DNA of 64,000 bases from Arachis hypogaea (taxonomy: Eukaryota; Streptophyta; Magnoliopsida; Fabales; Fabaceae), in contig NC_092053.1 in NCBI RefSeq assembly GCF_003086295.3, forward strand, positions 91,422,745 to 91,486,744. Reading direction: 5' to 3'. The position numbers and the translations under genes were made by a program. A model generated the notes under the pieces. It made no database searches. It had not been told where the DNA came from and saw only the letters and a list, made by a program, of their open reading frames with translations. Of this stretch, positions 33,556-45,857 are shown in pieces; position 1 is the stretch's first letter, and each line of letters starts with the position of its first letter.

Positions 33556-33905
33556 CTATAGGATGCCCTTTATGGGCTCATTGGTCTGAACCTTAATAGT
33601 GTGCGCTTGAAAGTACGGGCGGAGTCGTCGAGAAGTGAGTATGAGTGCATAGGCGAAATTTTCTATCTTTTGATAGTTCGTTTCGGCCCCTTGTAACACT
33701 TTGCTGATAAAGTAGATGGGTTGCTGCCCATGTTCGTCTTCTCTGACTAATGCTGAAGTGATTGCCCGATTTTCCACTACAAGGTATAATATAAGTGCTT
33801 CTCCTACCCGTGGTCGAGTAAGAATGGGTGGTTGCCCCAAGAATTTCTTGAAATCTTGGAAGGATTGTTCACACTCTGTTGTCCATTCGAACCTCTTTCC
33901 TTTCC
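33556..33905 (-). pseudogene. Ty3-type RNase H of D
   Basis: The segment includes VVENRAITSALVRED, IYFISKVLQGAETNYQKIE and the TNEPIKGIL end, then a stop at 33556. It lies in another frame from RT, so a one-base shift occurred near 33906-33920. The usual leading DAS motif is replaced (YLVVENRA), so it may be inactive. Confidence 0.78.
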
Positions 33906-35222
33906 TTAATGTGGCGTAAAAAGAGAGAGAGATCTGATGGCTGACCCGGCCAGAAACCTGGACAGGGCTGCAAGTCTTCCGTTGAGCTGTTGTACTTCTT
34001 TAACGTAGGTCAGACTTTTCATATTGAGTATAGCCTGACACTTATCTGGGTTCGCCTCAATTCCTCTTTGCGTGAGCATGAAGCCCAGGAATTTGCCAGC
34101 TTCTACCGCAAAGGTGCATTTTGTGGGATTAAGTCGCATACCATACTTTCTGATGGTGTCGAACACCTTGGTGAGGTCGGGCAACAGTTTTCCCTCATTT
34201 TGTATTTTTACCAGCATATCGTCCACGTAAACCACCATTAATTTCCCAATGTGGTCCGCAAAGACTTTGTTCATCAATCTTTGGTAGGTAGCTCCTGCGT
34301 TTTTGAGCCCGAATGGCATGATGATATAGCAGTAATTTGCTTTTGGGGTTATGAACGAGATTTTTTCTTGGTCGGGTGGATACATCGGGATTTGATTGTA
34401 TCCTGAATAGGCGTCCATGAAGGAGAGGTATTTGTATCCCGAAGAAGCTTCCGCTAGAGTATCTATACTTGGGAGTGGATAGGGATCTTTTGGGCAGGCT
34501 TTATTGAGATCGGTGTAGTCAGTGCATATCCGCCACTTTCCGTTTGACTTCTTTACCAAGACAACGTTGGCCAGCCATAGTAGGTATTTGACCTCCCTTA
34601 TGAACCCTGCCTCTAGTAAGGCTTTTACCTGCTCTTCCACAGCTTGAGATTCTTCCGGTCCGAGTTTCCTACGCTTCTGCTGCACTGGTCGAGATCCTGG
34701 GTACACTACTAGTTTGTGGCACATTAGATTGGGATCAATGCCTGGCATGTCTGCGGCCTTCCATGCGAAGAGGTCGGCGTTATCTTTTAAGAACTGTATT
34801 AAAGAGTCCTTTAGGTCTCCTTTTAAGGTTGCCCCGACCTTTGTCATCTTATCAAGGGCGTCGCCGATTTGGACCTCTTCAGTCTCGCCTTTAGGTTGTG
34901 GCCGAAGTTCCTCGCGACCTCGAACTCCCCCAAGTTCGATAGTCTTGATCTCTTCTCCTTTGCCTCTAAGGTTCAAACTTTCGTTGTAACAGCGTCGCAC
35001 AATTTTCTGGTCTCCTTTTATCGTGGCGATCCCTTCTAGGGTTGGGAACTTCATACATAGATGTGGGGTCGAGACTACTGCAGTGAGCTGGTTCAGTGTT
35101 GTTCGACCTATTAAGGTGTTATAAGCTGAGCTCACGTCGACTATGATGTAGTCTATGCTGAGTGTCCTTGACCGGGTTCCCTTTCCGAAGGTCATGTGTA
35201 GTGAAACATATCCAAGTGGTTA
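33906..35222 (-). pseudogene. Reverse transcriptase of D
   Basis: Open from after TAA 35222-35220 to 33906. Motifs are KSNGKWRICTDYTDLNKACP, FMDAYSGYNQIPM, MPFGLKNAGATYQRLMN and the palm YVDD at 34229-34218. The usual length is kept. ATG 35195 is only an internal methionine. A frameshift ends the frame at VRSLSLF-like sequence near 33910. Confidence 0.85.
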
Positions 35223-35853
35223 GATTAGAGTGTTTCCCAGTCCGAACAAGCTGTTCGGATATGCTCTGAGCTCTTTATCTTATAGGCCGAGTTTCTCGAA
35301 GGCGGATTTAAACAAGATATCCGCAGAGCTTCCTTGGTCTATTAGGGTTAAATGGAGATTTGCATTGGCTAGTATGATAATAATGACCATGGGATCATCA
35401 TGTCCCAGGATGATGCCTGTTGCGTCTTCTCGGGTAAAGGTAATAGTGGGGAGGTCGGATGACCTCTCTCCCTCCTCAAGATGATATACCTCTTTAAGGT
35501 GTCTTTTACAAGATGATTTAGAGATCCCTCCTCTTGCAAATCCTCCATTTATCATGTGAACATGTCTCTCAGGAGTGTGAGGTGGTCGTTCAACCCATCC
35601 GACCTCTTCGTCCCTTCTTCGTTTTCTTGGCTCATCTGCTTTGTTGGCTAAGTATCGGTCTAGTCGTCCTTCTCTTGCCAATTTTTCTATGACGTTCTTT
35701 AAGTTAAAGAATTCGTTAGTAGAATGTCCATAAATTCGATGGTATTCGTAGTACTCTGTCCAGTTTGCCCCTCCTTTCTTGCTTTTGATTGAGCGAGGTG
35801 GCGGAATCTTTTCAGTGTTGCATATTTCTCGGTAAACGTCCACAAGGGACACT
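35220..35853 (-). pseudogene. Gag C-terminus and protease of D
   Basis: The frame contains EYYEYHRIYGHSTNEF, which resembles the Tat CCHC-like knuckle with both outer cysteines replaced by Tyr and Phe. Further on is LIDQGSSADILF, the protease motif of this lineage. TAA codons at 35282-35280 and 35222-35220 separate it from RT. It is joined to gag by a one-base shift in the C-run near 35855. Confidence 0.8.
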
Positions 35854-36835
35854 CGGAGGGGGTGTAACTGTGGTATTTTCTGGGTCTTTCACTGGGTTGA
35901 TCTTCTTTTTTCTTGGACTCTGTATCTTTGTCTCGAGGAGGATAGGAGAATCCAGATTTTGAAGCTCCTCCTAATCGAGAGTTCTCCTCCATGTTGATAT
36001 ACTTCTCTGCCCGTTCTTGTACTTCGTTCAAAGATGTTAGATGCTTTTTTGATATGGAGTGACTAAAAGGTCCTTCTTTCAGGCCATTGATAAGCCCCAT
36101 AATGGCTGCTTCTGTGGGCAGACTTTGTATTTCCAGATATGCTTTGTTGAATCTTTCCATGTAACTGCGAAGACTTTCTGGATCTCCTTGCTTGATTCCC
36201 AGTAGGCTCGGGGCATGTTTGGCTTTGTCTTTCTGGATGGAGAATCTGGCGAGGAATTTTTTGGCTAGGTCATCGAAACTGGTGATGGATCTAGGGGGTA
36301 AGTTTTTGAACCACTTTATGGCTACCTTTGTTAAGGTGGTTGGGAAGGCCTTGCATTGAATGGCGTCCGAGGCAATGGTGAGGTACATTCGACTTCTGAA
36401 GTTACTAAGATGATGGCCTGGGTCTGATGTGCTGTCGTATAAGATCATGTCAGGAGCTTTGAAGTCTTTTGGGATCTTAGTCTTCATGATTTCTTTGGTG
36501 AATGGGTCTTGATCTCTATGGGAGTTGTCATCACGATTGGTCTGAACTGTTTTAGCTTTGAGGTCGGCTTCGAGCTTTAAGAGTTTGTTTTCTAACTCTC
36601 GACATCGTCTAGTTTCTCTCTGGAGGTCCCTCTTGGCTTCGCACTGGTGTTCAGCTTCTTTTTCAAGTTGTTTGAGACGTTCCTGTTGAGCTTGTAGGGC
36701 ATTCAGAATTTCTGTGTTTGGGGGTTGCTTATCTCCTCCGTTTTGGGGTGTGTCTTTGAACGTGGTGTCTGTGTTTTTGTGCGGCGTCCTATTTTCCAAA
36801 TCAGACTCCCGGTCGTTGTCAAGGTTGTCCGCCAT
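35699..36835 (-). pseudogene. gag of D
   Basis: ATG 36835 (MADNLDNDRESDLENR) opens 378 codons. A Gln/Glu/Lys coiled-coil-like stretch (residues about 45-90) precedes the Gag core, with IKWFKNLPPRSITSFDDLAK and GDPESLRSYMERF. The start lies about 23 nt after the PBS, so the leader is very short. The true reading leaves this frame near 35855, and the last 50 codons or so are out-of-frame sequence. Confidence 0.85.
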
Positions 36836-36857
36836 AATAATGGGATGACTTTCAGGT

Positions 36858-36875
36858 TCCCCGGCAACGGCGCCA
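36858..36875 (-). promoter_or_regulatory. PBS (tRNA-Asp) of D
   Basis: TGGCGCCGTTGCCGGGGA on the minus strand, a perfect 18-nt match to the tRNA-Asp 3' end complement, one base from the 5' LTR. Confidence 0.92.
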
Positions 36876-36876
36876 A

Positions 36877-37390
36877 TGTTCTGAGAGTTACCTGAAACTG
36901 AAGGTCGATCTCGGATGAGATCTGCTGTGGTGGCCGAAGCTGTGGTGTCCGACCTGGTGGAACTGGTGGAGCTGGAGATGCTACTGATCCTTCGTCACCT
37001 GAGGGTGGTGGTACCTACAAGAGACTTCGATGCTTAAGTTAGCATGGGCTTTAAGCAGGTTTTTTTTGTAGAATCAGAGTATGAGTTATACCTGGGTGCT
37101 CTAGTATATTTATAGTAGTGTGGAGTGACCTTTCTGGAGATAAGATAGTTATCTTATCTTATCTTATCTTTGAGTGAAGTCATCTTCTCTTTAAGGGCAA
37201 CTGCCTTTATCTTTCTAGGCTTTGGCTGCCTTTAGATTGGGCCGTGTTCCTTCGTTTGGGCCTGATTTGGGCTCTTTTGGCGATTTTGCTGAACTCTTTT
37301 AAAGAAGAGGTCGAAGGACCTGACCTAAAGAGGTTGGTCGCTTTGTCTTCAATCAATCCGGGTCGGATAGCTCGACCCAGGGTATGAACA
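36877..37390 (-). repeat. 5' LTR of D
   Basis: TGTTCTGAGAG...GGGTATGAACA, 514 bp, mate of 26589-27103, followed by GCAAG. Confidence 0.93.
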
Positions 37391-38887
37391 GCAAGCAATC
37401 AAAACACTATCTAAGCAATTAACAGTCTAACAAGCCAATGTATGAAATTAAATTAATTTAATTCTAGAACTAATTAAACTAACTAAAAGTAACTAAAACA
37501 AGAATTGAGCAAGTGATGTTTTGGGGTTTTTAAATAAGTTGCAAAAGAAAACTCTTGGCTAAGGTATGGGAATCAAAATCACTATCTTTGTCTAACAACT
37601 ATAAGTCTACTTCTATAATTGAAGTATGTCAAATGGGCATAATCAATATCAACTCACAAGTCCCAATCTAGCTACTAATTAACTTAGTAGAAGATTAGTG
37701 TCAATGAGTATCAAATTGGCTAACAATGGTTCTCAAATCATCAATTCACCGAGACCCAATGACTCAAGGTCACTCAATTCCTTGAACCTAGGCCAAGAGT
37801 ATAGAAATGTACTCCATAATTAGAGAAAACAATTTATCAAACACTTGGTGAGCAAGAAAAAGAAACATCATGTAATTGAAAAAATGAAGCACAATTAAAT
37901 CTACCCACTACTAATTAGTAATGATCACAACTCAATTAACACATATAAATTATAAAAACTTTAATGCATTAATAGAAATTCAAAATTAACAAGATCCATA
38001 AACCAACAAACTAAGGGAAAGTAGCTCACCATGTTTCTAAGTGAAATTAAGCTAGAGAAACTACAATTAAAGCAACAAAAGGGAAATTCAACAAGATCCA
38101 AACTAGGAATTAAGACAAAATATAAACAAAATGCACTAAAATCCTAGAAAAAAGGGAGAGTTTCTCTCTCTAAAAATCTAGGAACAAAAACTAGCTCAAA
38201 ATTAAGTAAAATGTGTGTATGCTTGTGTGTGTTTCTATTCCCTCTTCAATTCTTGGCCTTTCTCCATTCAGAGTTGAGTTGATTTGGGCCTAAGAAAGGT
38301 CCGAAAATCGCTGTCACATACAATTCAAAGAAATTCACGCACTTCATGTCATGCGTACACATGTGTCATGCGTACGCATGAGCCATGCGTACACGCGAAC
38401 GCCAGATCCTCAAAACTTCAATTCTTCATTTCCTTCCACTTTTGCATACTTCCATTCCATCTTCCAAGCCATTCTTGCCCTATAGATCCTGAAATAACTC
38501 AACAAACATATTATGGCATCAAATGGTAATAGAAGAGAATTAAAAGTTAACATCTTTGAGGCCTAGAAAGCATGTTTTTATTATTAAGCATAAATTAGGA
38601 AGAATCTTAAAACCATGCTATTTTAGTGAATAAATGTAAGAAATTTTGATAAAATCTACCAAATTCAACACAAGATAAACCATAAAATTGTGGTTTATCA
38701 ACCTCCCTACACTTAAACATAGCATGTCCTCATGCTAAACATTAGGAGACCAAAAAGGTTAAAGGAAATAGTAAGACTTATGGAATACAACCTATCTACA
38801 TGAATGCGACTAATGTACCTAATGAAAAATGCTTCTATTCACTTGGTTATAAATAAATCAATCTCCAAGAACATATGTAAGTACGTA
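37391..38887 (-). repeat. E LTR, right piece, with PPT and internal stub
   Basis: The LTR resumes after the GCAAG duplication and ends TGGTTTATCA at 38700. The PPT complement ACCTCCCTACACTTAAA (38701-38717) and a hairpin TAGCATG/CATGCTA with AGGA loop (38720-38737) follow. About 150 bp of internal DNA remains before LTR F interrupts. Palindromes such as CATGCGTACGCATG lie at about 38344-38402. Together with 26310-26588 the LTR is about 1.58 kb. Confidence 0.75.
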
Positions 38888-41800
38888 TGTAACACCCTAA
38901 TTACCCTAAGTCTTACCTCATGCCGTAAAGCAAAGGTTAATTAAAGGTCACGACAATTCTAAAGCTAGTACATAATATATTTAGAAAGAAATAGTAATTC
39001 TAGAAGCCCGATGAAGAAATAAGCTCAAAAATAGAGTTACAAAAGTGCAAAACATTCACACAAAGCTACAAACTTAAGGCACAAGATATAGAAACAAGAT
39101 AAAGAAGCATAAATGGATATATGAGTATAATAGTCATAAGGGACTAGCCTCAGCCCGCGGAGTTTAGACCGACTAGTTATATACAGACATACAGAGTTTT
39201 GAAAATTAAAACAGCTTATATAATATCTTTCTCAAGTTAGCCTCTAAGGCAAATATAAATACAAAAGTGAGAGAAACTAAGCAAAATATCCAAAAGACTC
39301 CAAAATATGATAAGGACCCTCCGCTTTGTCACCATCATGTAACTCATCGAGGTGGGTTACGACCTGCATCTGAAAAATAACAACAAAGTATGGAATAAGA
39401 ACTGAAGGTTCTCAGTATGGTAATAGTGCCTAGTAATGTAAGATATAAGACTCCAGGACGCCAAAGGCAATCCTAGAGCTTCATATCAATCATGAGATTC
39501 AACTTAAAGCTTAACTAAATTTAAAACCATCATTTTAAAACCATAATAAAATAAGGGGATCTAACTTAGGGATTTTCTAATCTAACATTTACACCACTGT
39601 CCCACAGCCTTCACCAGCCTAACCGCCATGCGATCCCATTGCCACCGCCGACCGATCCTCCTCAATCCCAGCAGAAAACACAAGTAATGGCAATGCAAGT
39701 AAAACATAAGTATAATCATGTATATCAAGTAATTCAAGAAACAACTAAGCATGTTATACAATTAGGCAAACAATGCAAGTCGGCACAGCAAGCAAACATA
39801 TAAAATATGGACATGATGAATGCCTGTCTTATTTGGTTGTGATATCACATCGTCAGTTCAACTGCCAACCCGACACATCCCCATGGGAATGTTGCCTTTC
39901 AATCACGTATATAGCTACGGGAACCCCCCCACGGATATAGTGCCAGGCACACTCCTGTGATCTGAAAGGATACGAGTGGGATACTCTGCCACAGACCTCA
40001 CATCTCAATGTAAGCGGGCTAAACCAACCGTCCTTACACCGCTGTCACGACCTCGACAAGCGGGATTAACCAACCGTCCTTGCCAGGTGCATAACGTCTC
40101 AACAATGTCAGTGTAAAATAGTATATCAGTGGTTTTCAAAAACCATTTTTCAATACTCGGTCCACTCTGAGTCCTAGACTCATCTCAAGCATCATCAAAT
40201 CCACAACTAGACAATTTCATCATATCAATTGTGTTTATAGTACCCTACCACTTCACTCAACTAATCTACCCTCAGTACTTCATAATCCTAAGGCTCCGTC
40301 TTCTAAAATTTTTTCCTGAAATTATCTAGTTAACTTACTTATGGTATTTTCTATGTCTCAAAGCCTAAAAACAAGTTAAGGCACCCTAGATAAGCTTCAC
40401 AGAAGTTCATAAGATTGCTGAGAAGGTAAAACAGTTAAAAATAAGGGTTTTTTTTATAGAGGTTTTGCGTATGCACAGAAGGTAAAGTTTTCCATTTTGA
40501 GTGCACACATGGATACGTGCGAACGCCCTCGACAGAAGGCACTTCCTAGCATGTGCGTACGCACGATGTTGTGTGTACGCATATTTTCAAAATTTTACAG
40601 GGTGCGTGTACGCACAAGGGTGTGAGTACGCACAAGTAAAAACATGGTCTCTGCTCAAAGCACGCGCACAGCATTGTGCGTACGCACACAAACCCTAACT
40701 CACAATTTATGCAACATCACAGAAATCATATTTTTGACACCAACTTCCAATGATCATATATTTTTTCTATAAAATTCCGATTTCCATAAAATATATACCA
40801 TTTTAAAGCTCTTTGAATTATCTTCAATTTGATACAAAGTTCACTCAATTTCAAAAACTATAGTTCAAAATATGATCCGTCAATGCTCGTCAAAAATCTA
40901 TTTTCACCAAAAACCTTTAAACCTCAATTCTACCAAACTCTCAATCCAAAATCACTTATTCCACATTCAAAATAGTCTTAATGTACCTAAATCATATTCG
41001 TATACCTTTTCATCACTTTATAACCTAGCAACACATAAAATCATCCATTCCACACACCAAAGTCTACAAGTAAACTCAAATCTCAATAATTTACATCATA
41101 AAATATCATTCCACCATCCTCTATCAACATCGACGAACCTCATAATTCATTAACAATTCTCAAAATCATCATTATCCAATCCCACATCATACATCAACAT
41201 CATCATTCACCGAAGTAATCGCAATCATCAAAATTATCATACGTCAACAATGATCTCAACCAATTCAATCCTATCCTAAGGTCTACTAGCCTAAGTGTCC
41301 AAAAATATTTTACATATTATATAGAGGAAACCGAAACCATACCTTGACTGATTCGCAATATGTGCTATACACCAAATTTGTGTCCACACGAAGTCTCCAA
41401 TCACCAATAATTCATCCAAAGCTCCAATAATTCATAAGTCAAGCTAGACATACATAATTTTGTCATAAATCAACGCTTAGGGTTCATAAATTTCACAAAT
41501 TTACAAGGTAAAGAGTTTCCTTACCTTCTCCGATGGTGTTTGGGCCACAAACCACCAATAGCCCAACCTTAGATACCACCTAATAAATCAAAACACAAAA
41601 ATTTACACAAAATCAACACCTACATTTCTGAATTTCTTAGGGTTTCAATTTCAAAATTTTTGCAACACAAGTTAGATGAAACTAACAGACTCAGCGAGAG
41701 CTTCACGTAGCCGCTGACGGCACGCGAATCGGAGCACCGTAGTTATTATGGCCACCGAAAGTGGAGGATGAATAGTGACACTGTCCCTTTTGCTCTCACT

Positions 41801-42021
41801 TCACTTCAGCCACTCAACCCTTATGTGAGTGTGTTTGTGGCTGAAAGGGTTCATTAATGAGTGATATATATGTTGGGCTTGGACCCATCTTGGGCCCAAT
41901 CTAACCCGTTAGTATTTTTTGGCCCGTTTGGCTCAATTTTGGGTCAAACCTTTAAAATTAGTGCCTGGTTTTATATTCTAATTATTTTCTTAATCTTTTC
42001 TACTATTTTTATCATTCTCGC
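38888..42021 (-). mobile_element. Chromovirus-like LTR F, partial
   Basis: It starts TGTAACACCC on the plus strand, so on the minus strand it ends GGGTGTTACA, the type seen in B. It is 3.1 kb with no ORF. The order of features (GGTTCTCAGTATGG near 39408, a duplicated AACCAACCGTCCTT at about 40029 and 40070) resembles LTR B and J. Several TGTGCGTACGCACA-type palindromes occur at 40549-40690. The far end is cut by element C at 42027. Confidence 0.6.
40549..40690. repeat. GTGCGTACGCAC palindromes in LTR F
   Basis: Perfect GTGCGTACGCAC copies near 40553-40564 and 40677-40688 and variants (GTGTGTACGCA, GTGCGTGTACGCAC, GTGAGTACGCAC) between them. The same motif is in LTR K, which belongs to a different lineage. 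Confidence 0.7.
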
Positions 42022-42026
42022 ACAGT

Positions 42027-43494
42027 TGGTGCACGAATCCCCACACCTTCGTACAGATGTACCAGAAAGTGCACTGGGTTGTCCAAGTAATACCTGAGCG
42101 AGTCAGGGTCGATCCCACGAGGAATGTGGTTTGAAGCAAGCTATGGTTATCTTGCAGGTTTTAGTCAGGCGAAATCAGCAGTTGTTGGATTTGTGAGATC
42201 TAAACTAGGTTGACATGTAACTAATAAAATACTTTGTATATTAGAAGGGAATCAATAATAGGAATATGATTAAGGATTGGAGTTGTTTTGTCTTTCTGAA
42301 TTAACTCTGGTATTACTGTATTCTTTTTTTGTGAGTGATTTCTTCTATAGCAGGCTGTATGTGATCAATGCCATTATCCGTGGTCATCCAATCTGACGGA
42401 GGGTAAAGCTCTAGCAGTTCATTCTCTTGGTGATCCTACTCAAAAAGCCACAGACAAAGGTCGAATCTTTTGGATCAGAGAATGCTGCTTCTGTGGGTTC
42501 TAGCCTATACCACAGAGACCCTAATCTCCCCAGAAATCGGCTGAATTGGTGTCTCGAGAAGTCCCCAACGAAGTCGTGGATTAGCCGTCTGAGAGATGCA
42601 TAATCAAGTTGGTGGTTTACGATTTCTAGTCACGTATTCACACAAACCCAAGTGGACATGGGTGGTTGTCAGGCACGCGGTCCTAGTATGATGAACAGAG
42701 CTGATTGTCATTGATCATCCTATTCACCATGTTGAAGAACGAGTATGCATCTTAGAAATAAATCAAACACGGATCGAAGAAGAAACAGTAATACTTTTAT
42801 TAATTCATAGGAATCAGCAGGGCTCCTCCCCTCAACCTAGGAGGTTTAGAAACTCATACTAAAAGGAAAATATAATGATAAATGTGTAAAGTGGTAAAAG
42901 AGATCTGAATTACATAAATCTAATCCCTTAAATACTAAACAAATGACGAGTAATGGTAAAACAATCTTTTTAGCGCTAAAATCCACTTCTGGGGTCCACT
43001 TGGTGAGTGTTTGGGCTGAACTTTGATGAGATTCACGTGCTATGAGGCCTCTAGGGCGTTGAACGCTGGCTAGGGGGTCCTCTCTGGGCGTTTGGACGCT
43101 GGACTGTGCTCTTTGGGCGCTGGACGCCTGGAAGGGGGCAGGAGGTTGGGACTATTATACATTGTAGAAAAGCTCTGGAAGTCAACTTTCCATAGTCGTT
43201 GAGAACGCTCCATTTGTACTTCTGTAGCTCCAAAAAAGCTCTTCCGAGTGCAAGAAGGTCAGATCTGGACAGCATCTGCAGTGCTTTCTCTGTCTCTAAA
43301 TCAGACTTTTGCTCCAACTCCTCAATTTCAGCCAGAAATTACCTAAAATTGCATAAAAATACACAAACTCATAGTAGAATCCAGAAATGTGATTTTAACA
43401 CTAAAACCTATAAAAATATAATAAAAACTAAACAAAACATACTAAAAACTGTATGAAAATGATGCCAAAAAGCGTATAAAATATCCGCTCATCA
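42027..43494 (-). repeat. 3' LTR of C
   Basis: TGGTGCACGAATCCCC...CCGCTCATCA, 1468 bp. The palindrome units GGGCGTTGAACGC and variants are centred near 43061, 43093 and 43122. TATAATA (minus strand) near 43150-43158 lies just before them in the transcription direction. Confidence 0.88.
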
Positions 43495-43532
43495 CAACAC
43501 CAAACTTAAACTGTTGCTTGTCCCCAAGAAAC
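43495..43532 (-). promoter_or_regulatory. PPT and AGGA-type hairpin of C
   Basis: PPT complement CAACACCAAACTTAAA at 43495-43510. Stem GTTGCTTG/CAAGAAAC (43513-43520, 43525-43532) with one mismatch. Confidence 0.65.
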
Positions 43533-44633
43533 TAAAAACACAGTAGGATAAAAATTTAAATTAAGATACAATAAATCTCTAAGTTTCCAATGAAGCTTAG
43601 TTTCAATTAGATGAGCGGGACTTAATAGCTTTTTGCTTCTGAATAGTTTTGGCATCTCACTATCCATTGAAACTCAGAATGGTTAGTATCTTTAGGAACT
43701 TAGAATCCAGATGATATTTTTGACTCTTCTAGTTAAGTTCTTTTTTATTCTTGAACACAGCTTTCAAAGTCTTGACCGTGACCCTAAGCACCTTATTTTC
43801 CAGTATTACCACCGGATATAATAATGCCACAAACACTTTAACTGGGTGAACCTTTTCAGATTGTGACTCAGCTTTGCTAGATTCCCCAGATATAGGTGTC
43901 CAGAGTTCTTAAGCACACTCTTTTTGCTTTGGATCACGACTTTAACCGCTCAGTCTCAAGTTTTTCACTTGACACCTTCACATCACAAGCACATGGTTAG
44001 GGACAGCTTGGTTGAGCTGCTTAGGGTAGGATTTTATTCCTTTAGGCCCTCCTATCTACTGATGCTCAAAGCCTTGGATCCTTTTACCCTTGCCTTTTGG
44101 TTTAAAGGGTTACTGACTTTTTGCTCTCGCCTTTTGGTTTAAAGAGCTATTGGCTTTTTCTACTTGCTTTTTCTCCTTTTTTTCTATTTATTTATTTTTT
44201 TGCCACTTTTTTCTTCGCATGCATGCTTTTTGTTTTTTTCTTTTTGCTGCTTTTTCTTGCTTCAAGAATAAATTTATTTAGATTTTTCAGATTACCAATA
44301 ATACTTTTCAGTTTTCTTTATTCTTTTAAGAACCAACATTCTAAAATTTCAACTTCAAATATGCACTGTTCATTCATACATTCAGAAAATAAAAGTAATG
44401 TCACCACATCAACATAATTAAACTATTCTTATTTTAAACTTGAAATTCATGCATCTCTCAATTCTTTTTAAATAAAATTTTCTTTTAAGCAAGGTGAGAG
44501 ATATATGGAACATTTTACATCTTTAAGGCATAAATGCAAATGATAATGCAACAAGAACAAGAGAACAGATAAAACATAATAGAAAATAGAAAAAATAATA
44601 AAAGGAAAGGAAGTAAAGAGAACGAATCCACCT
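43533..44633 (-). other. ORF2-to-PPT noncoding region of C
   Basis: No gene. 43920-44070 closely matches A and H. TTCTTGCTTCAAGAA lies near 44256. Confidence 0.55.
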
Positions 44634-45783
44634 TTAATGGTGGCGGCTAGTGCTCCTCCTTGAGGATCCAATGTGATACTTGATCTCTTCAATATCACTC
44701 CTTTGCCTTTGTTGCTCTTCCCACATAGCCATTTGTTCTTCTCTTATGGCTCTTTGATCTTCTCTTATTTCATTAAGGGTGGTGGAATGCTCTTGATGCT
44801 CCACCCTCAATTGCTCCATGTTAGTGCTTAGTTCTCCAAGAGAAGTCTGCCATTGATCCCAATAGTTTTGAGGAGGAAAATACATTCCTTGAGGTATCTC
44901 AAGGATCTCATGCTGAGGCGGTTGCACAGGCACTTGTGCATGCTCTCTAGTTTGCTCCATCCTCTTCTTAGTGATGGGCTTGTCCTCCCCAATGGAGATA
45001 TCTCTCTCTATGACAATTCCAGCAGAATTGCATAAATGACAGATGAGGTGTGGGAATGCCAATCTTGCATTGCTAGAAGGCCTCTCAGCTATCTTATACA
45101 ATTCTTGAGGATACCTCACTTCCAATCATGATGCAATGAATCATGATGGCTCTGTCAATGGTCACTTCTGACCGATTGCTAGTAGGGATGATGGAACGTT
45201 GGATGAATTCCAACCATCCTCTAGCAATGGGCTTTAGGTCAACCCTTCTTAGCTGAATGGGCTTGCCTTGGAAATCCCTTTTCCACTGTGCTCCTTTCAC
45301 ACAGATGTCTGTGAGCACTTGATCCAATCTTTGATCAAAGTTGACTCTCCTAGTGTAAAGATGTGGGTCTCCTTGCATCAGAGGTAAGTTGAACGCTAAT
45401 CTTACACTTTCTGGGCTGAAATGTAAGATTCTTCCTCAGACCATGGTGATCCAATTCCTTGGATTTAGGTTCACACTAGTGTCATGGTTTTTAGTAACCC
45501 ATGCATTAGCATAGAACTCTTGCACCATTAGAATTTCAACATCCTGAATGGGATTGGTTAGGACTTCCCAACCTCTTCTCCGGATCTGTCTTTGAATTTT
45601 TGGATACTCATTCTTCTTGAGCTTGAAATAGACCTCAGGGATCACTTTCTTTTCTGCCACTACTTCATAGAAGTGGTCTTGATGAGCTTCGGTGATAAAT
45701 CTCTCCATCTCCCAAGATTCAGAGGAGGTGGCTACTACCTTTCCTTTCCTCTTTCTAGAGGAGTTTCCAACCTTGTGTGCCAT
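44634..45783 (-). pseudogene. ORF2 of C
   Basis: ATG 45783 (MAHKVGNSSRKRKGK) opens a frame with TGA at about 45438-45436 (ITMV*GRIL, probably a CGA to TGA change) and a frameshift near 45120. The second part, in another frame, runs to a stop at 44634 and contains LYKIAERPSSNARLAFPHLI. Shared blocks with A are VQEFYANAW and TSNRSEVTIDRAIMIHCIM. The C-terminus is Glu/Gln/Arg-rich (REDQRAIREEQ) and coiled-coil-like. The function is unknown. It is the largest coding remnant in C. Confidence 0.75.
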
Positions 45784-45819
45784 GAGTGGTAATGAAAAGA
45801 AAAAAAAGTTGTGCTTTTC

Positions 45820-45857
45820 CAACACCAAACTTAAAACTTTGCTTGTCCTCGAGAAAA
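45820..45857 (-). promoter_or_regulatory. PPT-like sequence and hairpin upstream of ORF2 (C)
   Basis: TTTAAGTTTGGTGTTG on the minus strand, identical to the PPT of C, preceded by CTCGAGGACAAG in an imperfect stem. A CTTCTTGTTCTACTTC-like pyrimidine tract lies upstream. Confidence 0.55.

Larger units (their letters stand above)
26589..37390 (-). mobile_element. Element D: Tat-lineage Ty3/gypsy retrotransposon
   Basis: 10,802 bp with LTRs of 515 and 514 bp, GCAAG duplication and tRNA-Asp PBS. Gag-pol lies on the minus strand. A second, archaeal-type RNase H between the normal RNase H and integrase is a known mark of the Tat lineage. A plus-strand (antisense) ORF and short tandem repeats lie between integrase and the 3' LTR, also known from Tat relatives. 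A hand comparison of the LTRs gives about 34 differences in 514 bp (near 6-7%), so D is older than A. Gag-pol has several stops and frameshifts. Confidence 0.93.

Noticed and set aside
31694..36835. Endogenous pararetrovirus (caulimovirid)
   Set aside because: LTRs, PBS, PPT, integrase and target duplication are all present. No movement-protein similarity was seen.
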